The notes under the pieces were generated by a model. It made no database searches. It saw only the letters and a list, made by a program, of their open reading frames with translations, and had not been told where the DNA came from. The translations under genes and the position numbers were made by a program. Of a DNA stretch of 64,000 nt, positions 25,901-38,926 are shown one piece after another. Origin of the DNA: Chamaecrista fasciculata (Eukaryota; Streptophyta; Magnoliopsida; Fabales; Fabaceae); the NCBI GenBank assembly GCA_003254925.1, contig QANZ01038451.1, forward strand, positions 72,825-136,824, in the 5' to 3' direction. Position 1 is the first letter of the stretch. Each line of letters begins with the position of its first letter.

Positions 25901-28900
25901 GTATCGTTTGCATAATTCTCTTCAGTTTGACAGAATTTTTTATCTGACAACAATCATCACAAAATATAAAGAACGTTATTTCTCAGGGAAAAAGAAATGA
26001 AAATGGGAAAAATTTCTAGAAAGAGGGGTTTTAAGTAAAAAGGAAGATGGCATGCCTCTTCTACAGCAGCATTTACAATGTTCAGGCTTTTCCTAAGGTC
26101 AGAGACCTACACAGAGTATTCACAAGGTCAGATTCTAAATCAAAATAAAATTTGTTGTACGCATGCAATTGTCATTTTTCTTTTTCACCTGTGTCTGGAA
26201 CTGGATCTTGAATGAGAAAACTCTAAGCTTGCATTCCACCCGCGGTACCTTCATCAACTCTAAGAAGAACTGTAATAAACCATTAATTAAGAGATAATCC
26301 ACAGTAATGAAGAACTCTAAAGAAAAACTACTTATAACTCTGTTATCTCTTATAAGCTTCTACCCTGTGCCAATAAAAATGTATGAATGAAGTGAAACCT
26401 ACATACCTGTTCACATCTTCCTAACTTCTCCTTTTCTCCATTATAACCCTATGCCAGAAATCAACAAAAATTAAAGTGAACCATAATAGTAAATTACTTG
26501 AACGTAAGATAGCACAATATTGAGGTTCCATCAAATAATTTACCAACCTTGAGTAATTCCATCTCCTCTTTTGTAGGACAGAACTTTATGAGGTTCTCAA
26601 CCTGATCAATGTCTAGTGTTGAGTCTTCCAGAGCTAGCACTGAGCTCTGTAAACATTGAAACAAGACATAGTTGACACCAAAAATAAATTAAAAAACAAA
26701 GAAAAAATTTCAATTAGCACTCGCCAATTTATAAAGATGGTTTCACGTTTTCATAATATGAAAATATTGGATAAATATAAAGAGCAAATTAAGTTAACAC
26801 TTGACATTTCCAATCTGCTTGCAGGAGTTTGAGTTTGCAAGTATGTACATTGCATAGGGCCTTAGATAGGCAGGAATCAAGTTTGAGTTGGTTTGCAATT
26901 ACCATTTCCCAGAAATTAAGGATAAATTCAAAGATATATATATATATATATATTAAAAAGACAATGATATATATTTTTCAACTTATTCCAACGAACTTTA
27001 CAACATTATTCAGTTTCTTATGCCCAATTCACTGGTACATTGTAGATAAACTTTCTTTCTTTGGTGGATTTGTAGATAAACATGATAAATGAATCAAAAG
27101 AACAGAGCTGTCCTTTAATTTAATAAAAAGTAACATCAGCCTTACCATCAAATCATGCAATGGCACTTTAACTTTTGAAAGCATGATTTCACAATTATAT
27201 GCTCGTCTATGATCAATCTGCAGAGAGTATTGACATTAAGCCCATATAAATAAGAAAGCTTATGACCTTTCAATCATGGCCAAACAAGATATGTTGATAA
27301 GAAAATTATATATAAAGTCCATTTCGAAGCTGACCAATAAGCATCCACTATTTCACATCCTGCACTGTATACACAAACTATCATACCTCCATGGACCATG
27401 ATATGTAGAAGGGGCAAAAAAATCTTGAAAAAAAAACAGAACACACTGATTCTCAGATGGGCCAGTTACTAACCTGCATCATTCTAGTAATTTTCAAGCA
27501 CACCTCATCGAATTTGAGATGTGACTTTGTTATCTCAACAAACGTAGACACCAAACAACTAATAGTAAAGTAATTCTTAGACCCATCATGTATAAAATTA
27601 TGACTCTTAACATATAATTACTGACAAATATTTGCCCTGCATTTGCCTACCACATACATTCAACTATGTGGTGTAAATCAGCATAAACACACTGCACAAC
27701 TTGACATTGAAGATAAATTACCAATTGCACTTTATCAGATTTAGGCGCAGCCAGGCTTTTGACACCTGCTTTCTGGGCAGAGCCAGAACTTGGAACTGCT
27801 GCCGAGAATAGACTCTCAAGCTCTGACATATCAATCTCTGGGGCTCTGCATCAAAATAATAGTAGAAGCAGAGGGCATGTGAGGCACTAGAAAAATAAAA
27901 TGACCATTGATCATAGAAAATGGAACAACATAACCAAATCAGACATACTTGGAAGCTTCACCGGATTTCTGTGCCTCTGCCCACAAACTTCCTTGTACAG
28001 CCCTAGATATTTTCAGCCAATGCAGTGGCTTCAACTTTTTATTTTGATTTTTTGAACTTATTGTCCGTGATAGAATTCTTCCTCGAGCTCCTGTTGTACC
28101 AGACACACCATTTCCATCACCACCTACAGAGCGAGATCCTGGAGAACTATTCCCCAATTGTAGACCTCCTTTACCGATAGGGGCTGGAGGAGGTGGAACA
28201 TTAGGAGCCACAGGAATATTGGAGGAACTCGGCAATGAAGGACTAGGGTTCTTGGAAGCAGGAAGAGGAGGTGGTGGTGGTGGTTGTACTACAGTCGGAT
28301 CTGCAGCTTTCCCAGAAGAATGGGGAGGAGGTGGAGGAGGAGGAGGTCTCGCTCTAACAGGTAGCTCCTCCTTAAGAGGAGGCGGAGGAGGAGGAGGGGG
28401 TCCAGGTATAATATGTGGCTCCCCCTTCAGAGGAGGCATTGGTGGTGGGGGAGGGATTGGGGCCCCATGTTGACTATGTGGTTCCTCCTTTGACGGAGGT
28501 GGCAAAGGAGGAGGAGGAGGAGGAGGAGGAGGCACAACTCTAACATGTCGTTGCTCCTTCTGTGTGGGTGGCGGTGGTGGAGGGGGAGGTACAGCTCCAA
28601 CCAGTTTATGCTCCTGTAGAGGAGGTGTTGGAGGTGTCATAGGTTGTGAAAAGGAAGAAGCATGTCTAGTCCTAACAGGTAGAACCTGTTTTGGAGGGGT
28701 TGTAGGGTGAGGAGGTGACTGAGTTGAAGCAATTTCTGAAGCTGAAGGATGGGAAACAGCATCGGCAGGTAACTTGTTTGGGAAGGTACTTGATAATGGA
28801 GTTCCAGAAGTAGAGCTGAAAGTAGATGACTGACTCCTGTCCTGTGATTGGGCTTGAGTTTCTCCAGTAACAGAATAACCTGGTTTCAAAGGGGAAAGAT

Positions 28901-31538
28901 CGTAAAAAGGATCTTGTGTTTTGAGAGGAGTATCGTGAGCCTTTTTAGTATTACTAATCAAGGAAGGCCGCTGTGGAGGTGTACTTGGTGAAGCTGGAAC
29001 ACTAGAAGTGTCCACAGAAGCAGACAAGGCAAGATCATCCAACTGAGGTTTTGCATCAAGTTTTGCAGAACCTGTCCCGTAATTACCAGGTTCTGAGGTT
29101 CTTACAGAAGAAACAGGCATCTTCTGATCAATTGCACCAGACCTATTGGTTAGTTGTGGAGTAGCTCCAATATTGATAGGCTCATCCATTCTTTTATTCA
29201 TATCATTATCCCTGGATTGCTTAGTTGAGGACAAGGACTGGATTTCCAAATTTGGGGACAAAGATGGTTTTGCTTCATTCTTTTTCCCCTGAGGCACTTT
29301 AAGACCTGTTTTATGCATTAAAGATTCAGTATCTGCATGGTGGGCAGAACTTGCATCCATCTTGTCTTGTATGATAGCCGAAGAACTCATCTGTTGGAGT
29401 ACATTTAGAGCAACATCAGACTTAGGAGTCAGCCAGTCCACATGGTTAAAGATCTCTTGAACTTTGGCAAATGCTTCAATGGGCAGTCCCTCCTTCTCCG
29501 CAAAGCATGAGATACCATCCGCAATAACAGCAGCAGCAGCATCCATCTCTGAGAAAAGAATCTTAATGCAAACAAAATTGAAAAGTTAAATTTCAAATGA
29601 GAAACAGCTTATCTAAAACAACACAACTATAACAGGTAGAGATGTTACCTCTGCTCTGAAATCCTTTGGGAAATGATCTTTGGCATCCCATAAAATGTCA
29701 ATTTCATCTCGATTAAGCATCACTATATTAGACCTGATAAAAGCTGTGTTGAACATGACTCGGAACATCATCTGCTCATTTTCCATGTCACTGTTCAAAT
29801 TAATGCTCTCAATCACTACATCACCTTGGATATGACAGTTGATGTCAATTTTAATTAGTTCGCACTCTCCCTGCAACATTAATAAGGAATTCCAAAACAA
29901 TTACAAAACTTGGACTTGATTCCAGTTGAATATTTTAAAACAAAAATCCAGAGATGAAGAAGAAGCTGTGGCACAAAAGAAATTACACTATCAAGCATTC
30001 CATCAGATTAAAAATTGAAACAGACTGAAAGGGCTCTGCAAGTTTAAAAGACTGAAATTGAAACAGACAATAATAGAGGGAACAACCCCTAAAAAATATT
30101 GTAACAGAAGTCCACTGTTCAAAATTTGGGTACAGGCGTACAGCTACTCTTGAGTTTACACAATTTTATATATAATTAGATCATATTATTTTATCCATTC
30201 ATATTATTTTAAAAAAATATAGATGCTGTAAGTACTCAGAATGCGAACTTTTAGTTTTTGGTCTATATCCATAAAATTTGATTCCTTATTGCTTATCTGC
30301 AAAAAAAAAAAAAAAAAAAANAAAAAACTCCAAACTCCATAGTTGCTTTGACATATGCAATACAAACTCTAAAACCATCAATGACAAATCAAAATAACCT
30401 AGATAAATATAACAATTTATTGTGACTTTTCTTCTTTTATCTGCAAAAATATATAAATATCCTACTTTTTCAAGATAGAACCAGAGCAATGCATGTGAAG
30501 TACGAGATAATTTCACCTGCTTGTAAGCTCGGACAGCTTTGTTTTTCTTTGGTGTTGAATAAAGGATTCTTGGAGTTTTATCCGGAAGAAAAGGATCCTG
30601 ACCATAAATTCGAAACATTGGACGACATCCACCTTCCCCATCAAAGTTAGGGATAAATCTAAGAATGATGCAGTCCAACGTCAGAGCCCTATCCAATGGA
30701 GGCCAATCTATGGCCACATTCCTCCTCGAAACATACTGCAGGTACCGAAGTTGCGAAGGGATCGGATTCAATGGCGTCAACAAATGCAAAAGCTCGCGTG
30801 GAGCCTGCCTATAAACCATATCCAATGTCCTTTGTTCTCCAGTATATTGCTTCCGATAAATCAAGAGTGCAGCCAGCATGAAAGCCAAAACTGGCCAACC
30901 ACCACGTTCACAATGCATCAACAACACATTATGCTGCCCAAGTGAAAGCCAACTTTCACCTGACCTTAAAAAGTGGTGGATGACCTCCATTTTAAGCACT
31001 GGGCAGCCCTCATACTGTCGGGGATAGTCCATAATAGTCATATCATACTCAGACAAAATGTTAGCCATCTGACTCTTTGTTTCTTCCTCACGGAAATTGA
31101 AAACCAAGATCGAAGCATCAGGCATGTGCTCACGAAGTTGAGCCAAAATTCCATCCATGTAAACTTTATAGTTTTCTTCCTTCCAAGCATCCGTCGTGAA
31201 GCAGCAATCAAAAACTAAATACACAAACAAAATGTACAACATTCGGTAACTAACAATAAAATGATTAAAATCCCCCTTGCATATTCTATATATTCAATTG
31301 CTAAGTTTCATCTCAAATAAGAAAAATTCCCCCATTTTTCCTAACATACACCTAACGATCCTAAAACAACTTGACAAATGAGGAAACAAACATTTCCACA
31401 GCATCCAACAAATGCAATCTAAACAAAAATAGAAAGAAAGAAAGAATTCAGAACACAGAAAGTACCGTAAACTCTCTCGCAAATCTCAAGGAGCCCATCG
31501 GGGGGTTTTCGGAAGAACAATTTACGCAGTAAAGTCAT
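22966..31538 (-). CDS. FH13: Class II formin (FH13/FH14 type) with PTEN-like domain, 17 exons
   Basis: Actin-nucleating formin. Exons on the minus strand: 31538-31466, 31214-30517, 29870-29649, 29561-27949, 27845-27722, 27217-27146, 26646-26548, 26448-26407, 26269-26189, 26106-26056, 25943-25862, 25110-25016, 24862-24791, 24699-24583, 23942-23874, 23789-23723, 23129-22966; total 3741 nt, 1246 aa, frame closed. Residues about 1-190 are a PTEN-like domain starting MTLLRKLFFRKPPDGLLEI. A C2 domain follows to about 335. A Pro-rich FH1 region lies at about 620-820. The FH2 domain runs from about 840 (KKLKPLHWLKI) and contains GNALN at 1043-1047. The P-loop HCERGGWP (125-132) keeps Cys126 but lacks the C-x5-R arginine, so phosphatase activity is unlikely; lipid binding is the family's known role. 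Intron 10 has a GC donor. FH13 is preferred over FH14 from remembered N-terminal and FH2 similarity. Confidence 0.92.
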
Positions 31539-32100
31539 TTCCTCGAAGTCGAAGCTCGAAATCCGGAATTCAGCTCCTCAACGACCAAAATCCCTATAGC
31601 AGATTCAGAAGACGAAATCTCATCCGGCGAAAGAAAACGGTCGAAGCAACTCGCTATATCGTAGAGATTACGAAGCTGTTCAAGAGAATGCAATCAAAAT
31701 GAAATCACAGATTGAGAAATGGAAGCATGTTTCAGAAATCTCTGTGTGATTGATTTAGAGAAGACGGGTTCGTTAGTTTTGTTTCCATAGCTGATTTTTT
31801 TTTTTTTTTTTGGTTTCTNTTTTTTTTTTTTTTTTTTTTTGGTTTCTTTTTTTGTTTTTTTTTTGGTTTTCTCTTTTTCGTTTTTGTTAGTAGCAGCTGA
31901 AGGCTACCGACCGACTCATAGTGGTCCCGGTCGGGTGACGTGGACGCTCTAGGACGAGACACGTGTGCAATATATCCTCAAGGGGTAATTTCGGGAGAGT
32001 GTATTATCGTTATGTGAGATTTGGATTTGGATTTGTTATGAGAGAAAGAGAGGTAAAGACACGTGTCACTTAATATTGGATCTAATAACTATCCATTTCT
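31539..32100 (-). promoter_or_regulatory. Formin 5' leader and promoter with two G-boxes
   Basis: Region upstream of the formin ATG on the minus strand. It contains long T tracts at 31795-31862 (with one N at 31819). Two identical GACACGTGT motifs lie at about 31958-31966 and 32058-32066, exactly 100 bp apart. GACACGTG is the core of ABRE/G-box elements bound by bZIP and bHLH factors. The position, roughly 420-530 bp upstream of the ATG, suits a promoter. Confidence 0.4.
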
Positions 32101-33813
32101 TGCATCACGTTGTGTCTCAGTCTCTCTTGTTAGGATTGAGATGGGCTTGTAGTTGTAGCGTTGAAACAAACAATTAATTTTAAACAAAAATAAAAAAACT
32201 AAAATATGATCAATTGGACATATCCATAGGTGAAATTGCTTTGTTGGTTTTTTATTTCCTTTTTTTGGGTTAGTCTTTATAGTTTTTAAGATTGTACTCT
32301 TGTTTTTAAAGATCCTTTTTATGATGTCTCCTACCAATAAACATTAATTTTTTTACAACTTTAAGTAATTTTTTTTATAAAATTCATCAATAAATTAATG
32401 TAAAAACAAAATTTGTATGACAAATATTATCATAATTGAATATACAAATTTCTATTTTGTACAATCAATTATTAAAGATAGAGTATAAATTAAATAGAGT
32501 TTATAATTGGATAAACTTATGATAAAGAATTAAAGATATAAACGATATGACTTTAGTATTTTCCATAATCATGTTATTACAAGGATTAAACCTAATTAAT
32601 TAAAAGATTATAAATTGTGAATTTCATTACCTTGAACATAAATCAATAATTAATAAAGGTGTGCAAAGCATGGTGGTCAAAAGAATATAAATGAAAATGT
32701 AAAACATGGGGAAGCAAGACTTTTGAAGTTCTCGTTTTATATACAAACACAATCACACATAGTGCCTTGCAAGTTATGAGTTTGGACCACCATACAACTC
32801 AATTAAAAATATTAATAGATCCAAAAATTGGGTGCGAGTACATTTATATGCTTATGAATTCCAAGATCAAACATCACAAATTGTGTTTCACAACAACCCT
32901 TTTTATGGAAGTACTTGATTGCGTAAGATGTCAAATTTTCTTGTACACCCATCCATGCACCATGGTTGTCAATACAATACATCTTTATACACACACACAC
33001 ACACACACATATATATATTACAATACATCTCTATTATCTATTATTAACTACTAGTGGTCCCTCGTATATTTGTTTTTATGATCTGTTTGATTTATTATTG
33101 ATTTCTTCATCATTTTCTTCAATCCTCTAAAAATTTGGTTTGTCACATTTGAAAAATAAAATAACGATTTATATTTAGTTAAAATTACAATAGGTCATAG
33201 AAGCAGTAAATACAAACTATATATATATATATATATATCATGTATATATTTAATTTTTTTTTCAATAATTTAACATATATAAAAAAATGTATATTTTAAT
33301 GTTTATTATCAATAAATTGTCCACACGGAATAAAAAAATAGCATCCTGTGCATTGTAACTATAAAATTATAAAAATTTAAATTAAAAACTAGTAGGTAAA
33401 CTCATTTGTTTAGAATAACTGAACATGAATATTAGTGAGTTGGAGACAATTTTACTTACTTATTTGTTTGTTTATTGTACATGTATAATTGATAGATGAT
33501 TAATATTACCAATACCTTTAAGTTTCAAGTGTTAATTTTAGTTTGAAGTTAACATTTCTCATTAAATAAAATGAACTATAATTGATATTAGAAAGTTTAT
33601 TCTATCAATTTCTGGAAAATAAAGGATTAAAATAGAACAGATAAAATTTATGAGACAAAAAATTAAATATAAATTTAAGTTATGGACCAAAAATGTATTT
33701 TTACCTTGTTTTTTTTTTTTTTNTAATCAGTAATCACAGATGATATAACATAAGTTAATATGGATAACAATTAAAAAAAAAAAAGAGCCAGAATCCATTT
33801 TATTTATTATATA
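32101..33813. other. Intergenic, no gene seen
   Basis: A+T-rich spacer between the divergent formin and FAD6 genes. AC and AT microsatellites lie at about 32990-33018 and 33219-33238. A single N at 33723 ends a T run. Confidence 0.5.
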
Positions 33814-34174
33814 GGCTTAAGTGCACTTTTGGTCCCCTAACTTTTGCAAAGGTCTCAATTTGGTCCCCTAACTTGCGCAAAAGTCTCAATTTGATCCCCT
33901 TAACTTTTTTTTGTTGCAATTTTGGTCCCCTAACTTTTGAAAACATCTCACCATTGATCCCCTAACTTTCGCAAAAGTCTCAATTTTGGTCCCCTAACTT
34001 GGGACCAATGGTGAGACGTTTTCAAAAGTTAGGGAACCAAAATTGCAACAAAAAAGTTAAGGGACCAAATTGAGACGTTTTCAAAAGTTAGAGGACTAAA
34101 ATTGCAACAAAAAAAGTTAAGGAACCAAATTGAGACCTTTGCGAAAGTTAGGGGACCAAAAGTGCACTTAAGCC
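33814..34174. mobile_element. Near-perfect foldback element, 361 bp
   Basis: Starts GGCTTAAGTGCACTTTTGG and ends with its inverse, CCAAAAGTGCACTTAAGCC. Nearly the whole element is one hairpin: each arm is made of repeated 35-40-bp modules containing GGTCCCCTAACTT and CTCAATTTGG. The loop is short, around 33990-34010. Flanks are TA-rich and give no clean duplication. No coding capacity. Confidence 0.75.
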
Positions 34175-34359
34175 TTATTATTATTTTTGTTTTAGGCAAT
34201 GCTAAACCTAATAAGTAAGTATTCTATAATGGTCAAAATCAAATATAATAAACACTGATGTGTTTTTTTTTTCCGGAAAATTATAAGTTATAAATAATAA
34301 AATGAGTAATGAATATTATAGTATTGATGTTTCAATCTTTCGAAATACTATTTAACTTC

Positions 34360-34722
34360 GTTTCTCAATGATTCTAATTGGACAGAAAAAAATTCGTCAA
34401 ACGTAATTCGTAACTCTAATCTTATTGCATTTGAACTTGAAACGAAAGAAATATGGTCAAATTTATAAAACAAGTGGCTCATATTTGGGTCTGATTTCAT
34501 GATTAATTAATTTGACCTTATTTATCGATAATTTCAACTGAATAAAGAAAGAACTTATCAAACTTAACTCGTAAATTTAATTTAATCGCATTCGAGTTTG
34601 AAACAAAAGGGATATGACTATATTTAATAGTTAATGACCAAATTAGAACAAAAAAAATATTAAAGACCAAAACAGAATTTAGAATAAACATTAGGGACCA
34701 AAATAGGTTTTTGACCAGTTTT
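34360..34722. mobile_element. Diverged repeat remnant with GACCAAAAT motifs
   Basis: Contains two diverged direct copies of a block with GAACTTGAAACGAAAG / GAGTTTGAAACAAAAG followed by GATATG or AATATGG (about 34430-34460 and 34590-34620). It ends with repeated GACCAAAA and GGGACCAAAATAGG motifs near 34640-34722. The same motifs make up the interior and end of the element at 47990-48524, so this is probably an old relative. Boundaries are approximate. Confidence 0.4.
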
Positions 34723-35057
34723 TCAAGTAAATTACTACTCTTTAATATCTCTATTTTACTCCCTCTAAGATGCATCAGAATTTTTTTTTTATTTTTTATG
34801 GGAGCATCCGAGCATGCATTAGAACTTGGACTGTGGAAACATTTTCAAGTGGCTTTGGACGGTGCGGTTAGTGGGATGCAAGGAAGAAGAAGAAGAAGAA
34901 GAAGATGAAGACGAGGAAAGCACAGTGTGAGTGAGTCAGACCTAACCTAGTAGCATCATCAACTTGGGGCTACAATGGAGTCTCAATTTCTGTCCACATT
35001 TTTTGTGGGTCCCGTTTTCCCGACACCGACCTCCACAAAGTACGAAACTTTTTTGCA

Positions 35058-35065
35058 TATATAAA
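35058..35065 (+). promoter_or_regulatory. TATA box of FAD6
   Basis: TATATAAA in the context GCATATATAAACCC, 177 bp upstream of the FAD6 ATG. Sequence and context match the plant TATA consensus well. The leader that follows is C- and T-rich, as usual for plant 5' ends. Confidence 0.5.
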
Positions 35066-35241
35066 CCCAAATTCTCCAAAACGCCATTTGGCCACCACCA
35101 CCATCCTCCTCCTCTCGCTAATTGGCCACTCGTTCCCTCAAACTCAATATAAGCGTTATCTCTTCTTCTCAATCTTGAAGGGTTTCGCTATTACTTTAGT
35201 GGGAGCCCTTGTGAACTGGAATTTCTCAATTTCTGCTTGCC

Positions 35242-38200
35242 ATGGCTTGCAGGCTTACGAATTCCTTATTCCTTTTCACGGTTCCTTCTCTTTCTATCTC
35301 TCTCTTTCTAGTTTCAAGTTTCCACGCTCTAATTGATGTTGCTGTTTGACTGTATTGTTGTTTGGTTTGGTTTTGTTTGCATTTTCCAGGGCTCCCATCA
35401 AAAACCAATTCAGAAAAGAAAAATTGCTGCCCGCTACACACCAGGTACAATGAGTGGATTAAGTCTCATGCTACTTGTCAATGGAATTTTTCTTTTTCTA
35501 CTTCACAATTAAGTTCTGGAGATTGGGAAATGTAGGGATTAGATGGTCCAAAGTACAAACTAATGGAGACTTCAGGAGTTCTGTATTTTTATCTAATTGG
35601 ATTATGGGTTGTGTAATTTTGTGACATTACTGAATGAAACAAAGGTTATTGTCTGTTATTTGATTAGAAAATGAGCAAGAGAGGTGAAGACACTAATGTA
35701 GAGTTTCAGTTTTGTTTCCCTGCAAGACATTGTGCAGTAAATGGTGGTGTACTAATATTCAACTATTAAATGCCATGAATCACATGGTTACAAATCAATT
35801 TTTTCTTACCTGCTACAGGCTTACGTAATATAAATGGGGATGGGCTTATACACAAGGGGTTCAGCAATCAAAGACATTTAATTCCAAGGAAGAAAATTTC
35901 TCTAATACAAGCTGTGGCAGTTCCAGTTGCACCATCTCCAGCAGACAATGCTGAGTACAGAAAACAACTAGCTGAAAGCTATGGTTTTAGTCAAATTGGA
36001 GAGCCTCTTCCAGAAAATGTTACTTTAAAGGATATCATTGATTCTCTTCCAAAGAAGGTAGTTTTCTTCAGATTTATATCATGTTTTTATACCATCAGTA
36101 CTGAATAGAACTTCTATTATCACATGTTAAAAGCTTCTTCTGAGATGTTTTATTATAATATTATTTTAAAATGAAATATTTGTTTGTGCACTTGAACAAA
36201 ATTCTTTAATCTCTTGTATTACAAAATATCCTTTATAATAAAGCATCCATTATGGTGAAATAAATATTATAAGCAGTTCTTAAGGAGAAGGTATGATGGT
36301 CAGTAATCCAGTATATGATTCTTCAACCTCCTGTCCTCTTTCCGTCCACTGATCTCAGTGCCTTGTATGAAATTGGGAAAAAAATGTCTACCTTGTGTAC
36401 TCTGTTGCATGGCCTTGAGGCTAAAACTCTTAATTCATAAAGAAGTGAAGACCTGATGTAAGATAATGATAATTGATGCTCACTTCCTTTGCATTTTTAA
36501 GGTTTTTGAGATTGATGAAGTGAAGGCATGGAAATCAGTTTTGATCTCAGTAACTTCATATGCACTGGGGCTTTTTATGATTTCAAAAGCACCCTGGTAT
36601 TTACTTCCTCTGGCTTGGGCATGGACGGGGACTGCAATCACAGGGGTTAGTTCAAAATACATCTCTTCCATATGATGTATTATTTGCATTATTCTCACTC
36701 GTTTTCCCTTTAGGATCCTGGCCAATTTCATTGGTTAAGCTTTCCATTCCTTTTTCTTTTTGGGTATACAGTTTTTTGTTATAGGGCATGATTGCGCACA
36801 CAAATCATTTTCAAAAAACAAATTGGTGGAAGACATAGTTGGAACTCTTGCCTTCTTGCCCCTAATTTATCCATATGAGCCATGGCGATTTAAGCATGAC
36901 AGACATCATGCAAAAACAAACATGTAAGTAATTTCCTTTTTTTTTTTTTCCCTTTTCCTCTATGTATCTTGTAAATTTCATGTAGCTTCAATGATACAGG
37001 TGAGCTGGTAATAATAAGGGTAAAAATAATTCAGCCTGTTCATACTTCACATTACGCACTAATTGATTTATGTAATGCTAATATCCATGTCATGAAATAA
37101 ATCCTAAATCATATTCTATGTACGTATGCACACAAACGCCCATGAGAAGATATTCTCTTTTATTGTTTCTGTTATGCACATATGCTCAATCCATCTCTAC
37201 TTTTTAGGTTGAATGAAGACACTGCTTGGCACCCGGTTGTGAAAGAAGAGTTTGATTCATCTCCTCTATTGCGGAAGGCAATAATATATGGATATGGTCC
37301 TTTTCGACCTTTGATGTCAATAGCGCACTGGTATAGCATATACATGATGGATCCGTACATTTCCTCAAGTATGACTGCTATTGACATGGAGCTGCCCTAA
37401 TTTCATCTTTACTTCATCCTAACAGGCTCATGTGGCACTTTGATTTAAAGAAGTTCAGATCAAATGAAGTAAAGAGGGTGAAGATAAGTTTAGCTTGTGT
37501 TTTTGCCTTCATGGCAATTGGATGGCCATTAATAATTTACAAGGCAGGAATTATGGGGTGGATCAAATTCTGGTTGATGCCATGGTTGGGCTATCACTTT
37601 TGGGTATGTTTCTTCCTGGTCTTTAAATTTATATGTTGGTAGCATCATTACTCAAATCTATCATCTAAATCAAATCCTATTATGCAAGATTTACTCTCTT
37701 TTTTTTAAAAAATTTTATTATGTTTCTATACATTTCAAGTTATTAAGAATTATTCCTAATTACAGATGAGTACTTTCACCATGGTCCACCACACTGCACC
37801 ACACATACCATTCAAATATTCGGATGAGTGGAATGCTGCACAAGCACAACTTAATGGAACTATTCATTGTGATTATCCTCAGTGGTATTGAATTCTCTCT
37901 GCTCCTTTCTTTCTAATGTATGTTTTTCTTGCGCATAAGGTGATCCGTAAAGATACGTTAGAAAACAGAACTGATCTCAACGTTGCTGATTGTGATTTCT
38001 TTTTGTTACCTTCGTGGAGATGATTGCTTTCTGATTCTGTCACCATTCTTGGATAATTTGTCTTGCTTCTCCCAGGCCTGTGTACATAAATTTTGGAAAT
38101 GTTAAAAAAAAAAAAAATAGACAAACAGGATTGACTCGACTGTTATAGCCTAATTCCTTTTCTGGACAGGATTGAGATCCTCTGCCATGATATCAACGTC

Positions 38201-38926
38201 CACATCCCACACCACGTATCTTCTAGGATACCAAGCTATAACTTACGAGCCGCTCATAAGTCTCTGCAAGAAAATTGGGGAAAGGTAAGTTCCATACTTT
38301 TCTGATTTTACATTTGAGGGGTACAAGGTCCATACTGCATGAAAAGCATGTACTATTGTCATCACAAGTAACTAACTCACCCGTTTCTCTTTTCTTTCAA
38401 CCCTCAAAGAGATCACTTCATGACATCCCAAATAAATCTCTGAGGAACGGTTTTGTCTTGTCATTAAACTCAATTAAGCAGTAGACCAACCAAAAATATG
38501 AAAGTTTTATTTATTAATTTTTCTTGCCACTCTTTGGTCAGCTTTGAACTGGAGAGATGCTGGTTGGGAAAAATCTGCCAAACCAGCGAGCCACTAGGAA
38601 ATCTAGAGATAGTTTTGTTTATTCAAATGTGGAGAGTAAATACTAAATAAAGAAAACTTCCATGCTTAGAGAATCAGTTAGTTTTAAACACTGTCAGTCC
38701 TGTATGGTAAAGCCCAATGCCACTGTTGCTAATTACTTACTTTTGCTTTGTATTATATTAACAGTATCTGAATGAGGCTACCTGGAATTGGCGATTGATG
38801 AAGACAATAATGACAGTGTGCCATGTATACGACAAGGAGGAAAACTACATTGCCTTTGATAAACTTGCTCCAGAAGATTCCTATCCAATTACAGTTTTGA
38901 AGAAAGTTATGCCTGACTATGCTTGA
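35242..38926 (+). CDS. FAD6: Plastid omega-6 fatty acid desaturase, 10 exons
   Basis: Chloroplast envelope desaturase that introduces the omega-6 double bond into 16:1 and 18:1 acyl chains of plastid glycerolipids, using ferredoxin. Exons: 35242-35280, 35390-35444, 35819-36057, 36502-36645, 36772-36923, 37208-37330, 37426-37603, 37766-37884, 38170-38284, 38765-38926; total 1326 nt, 441 aa, frame closed. Residues 1-65 or so form the transit peptide ([13 protein letters not shown], then GSHQKP). The three diiron histidine boxes are present: HDCAH at 165-169, HDRHH at 201-205 and HIPHH at 361-365. The length fits the family (about 420-450). Exon 1 is only 39 nt and its donor is a weak GTTCCT; it is supported by the remembered family N-terminus and by phase. 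The gene faces the BTB gene tail to tail. Confidence 0.95.

Noticed and set aside
28219-28473. Gly-rich open frame on the plus strand
   Set aside because: Antisense shadow of the Pro-rich FH1 region of the formin.
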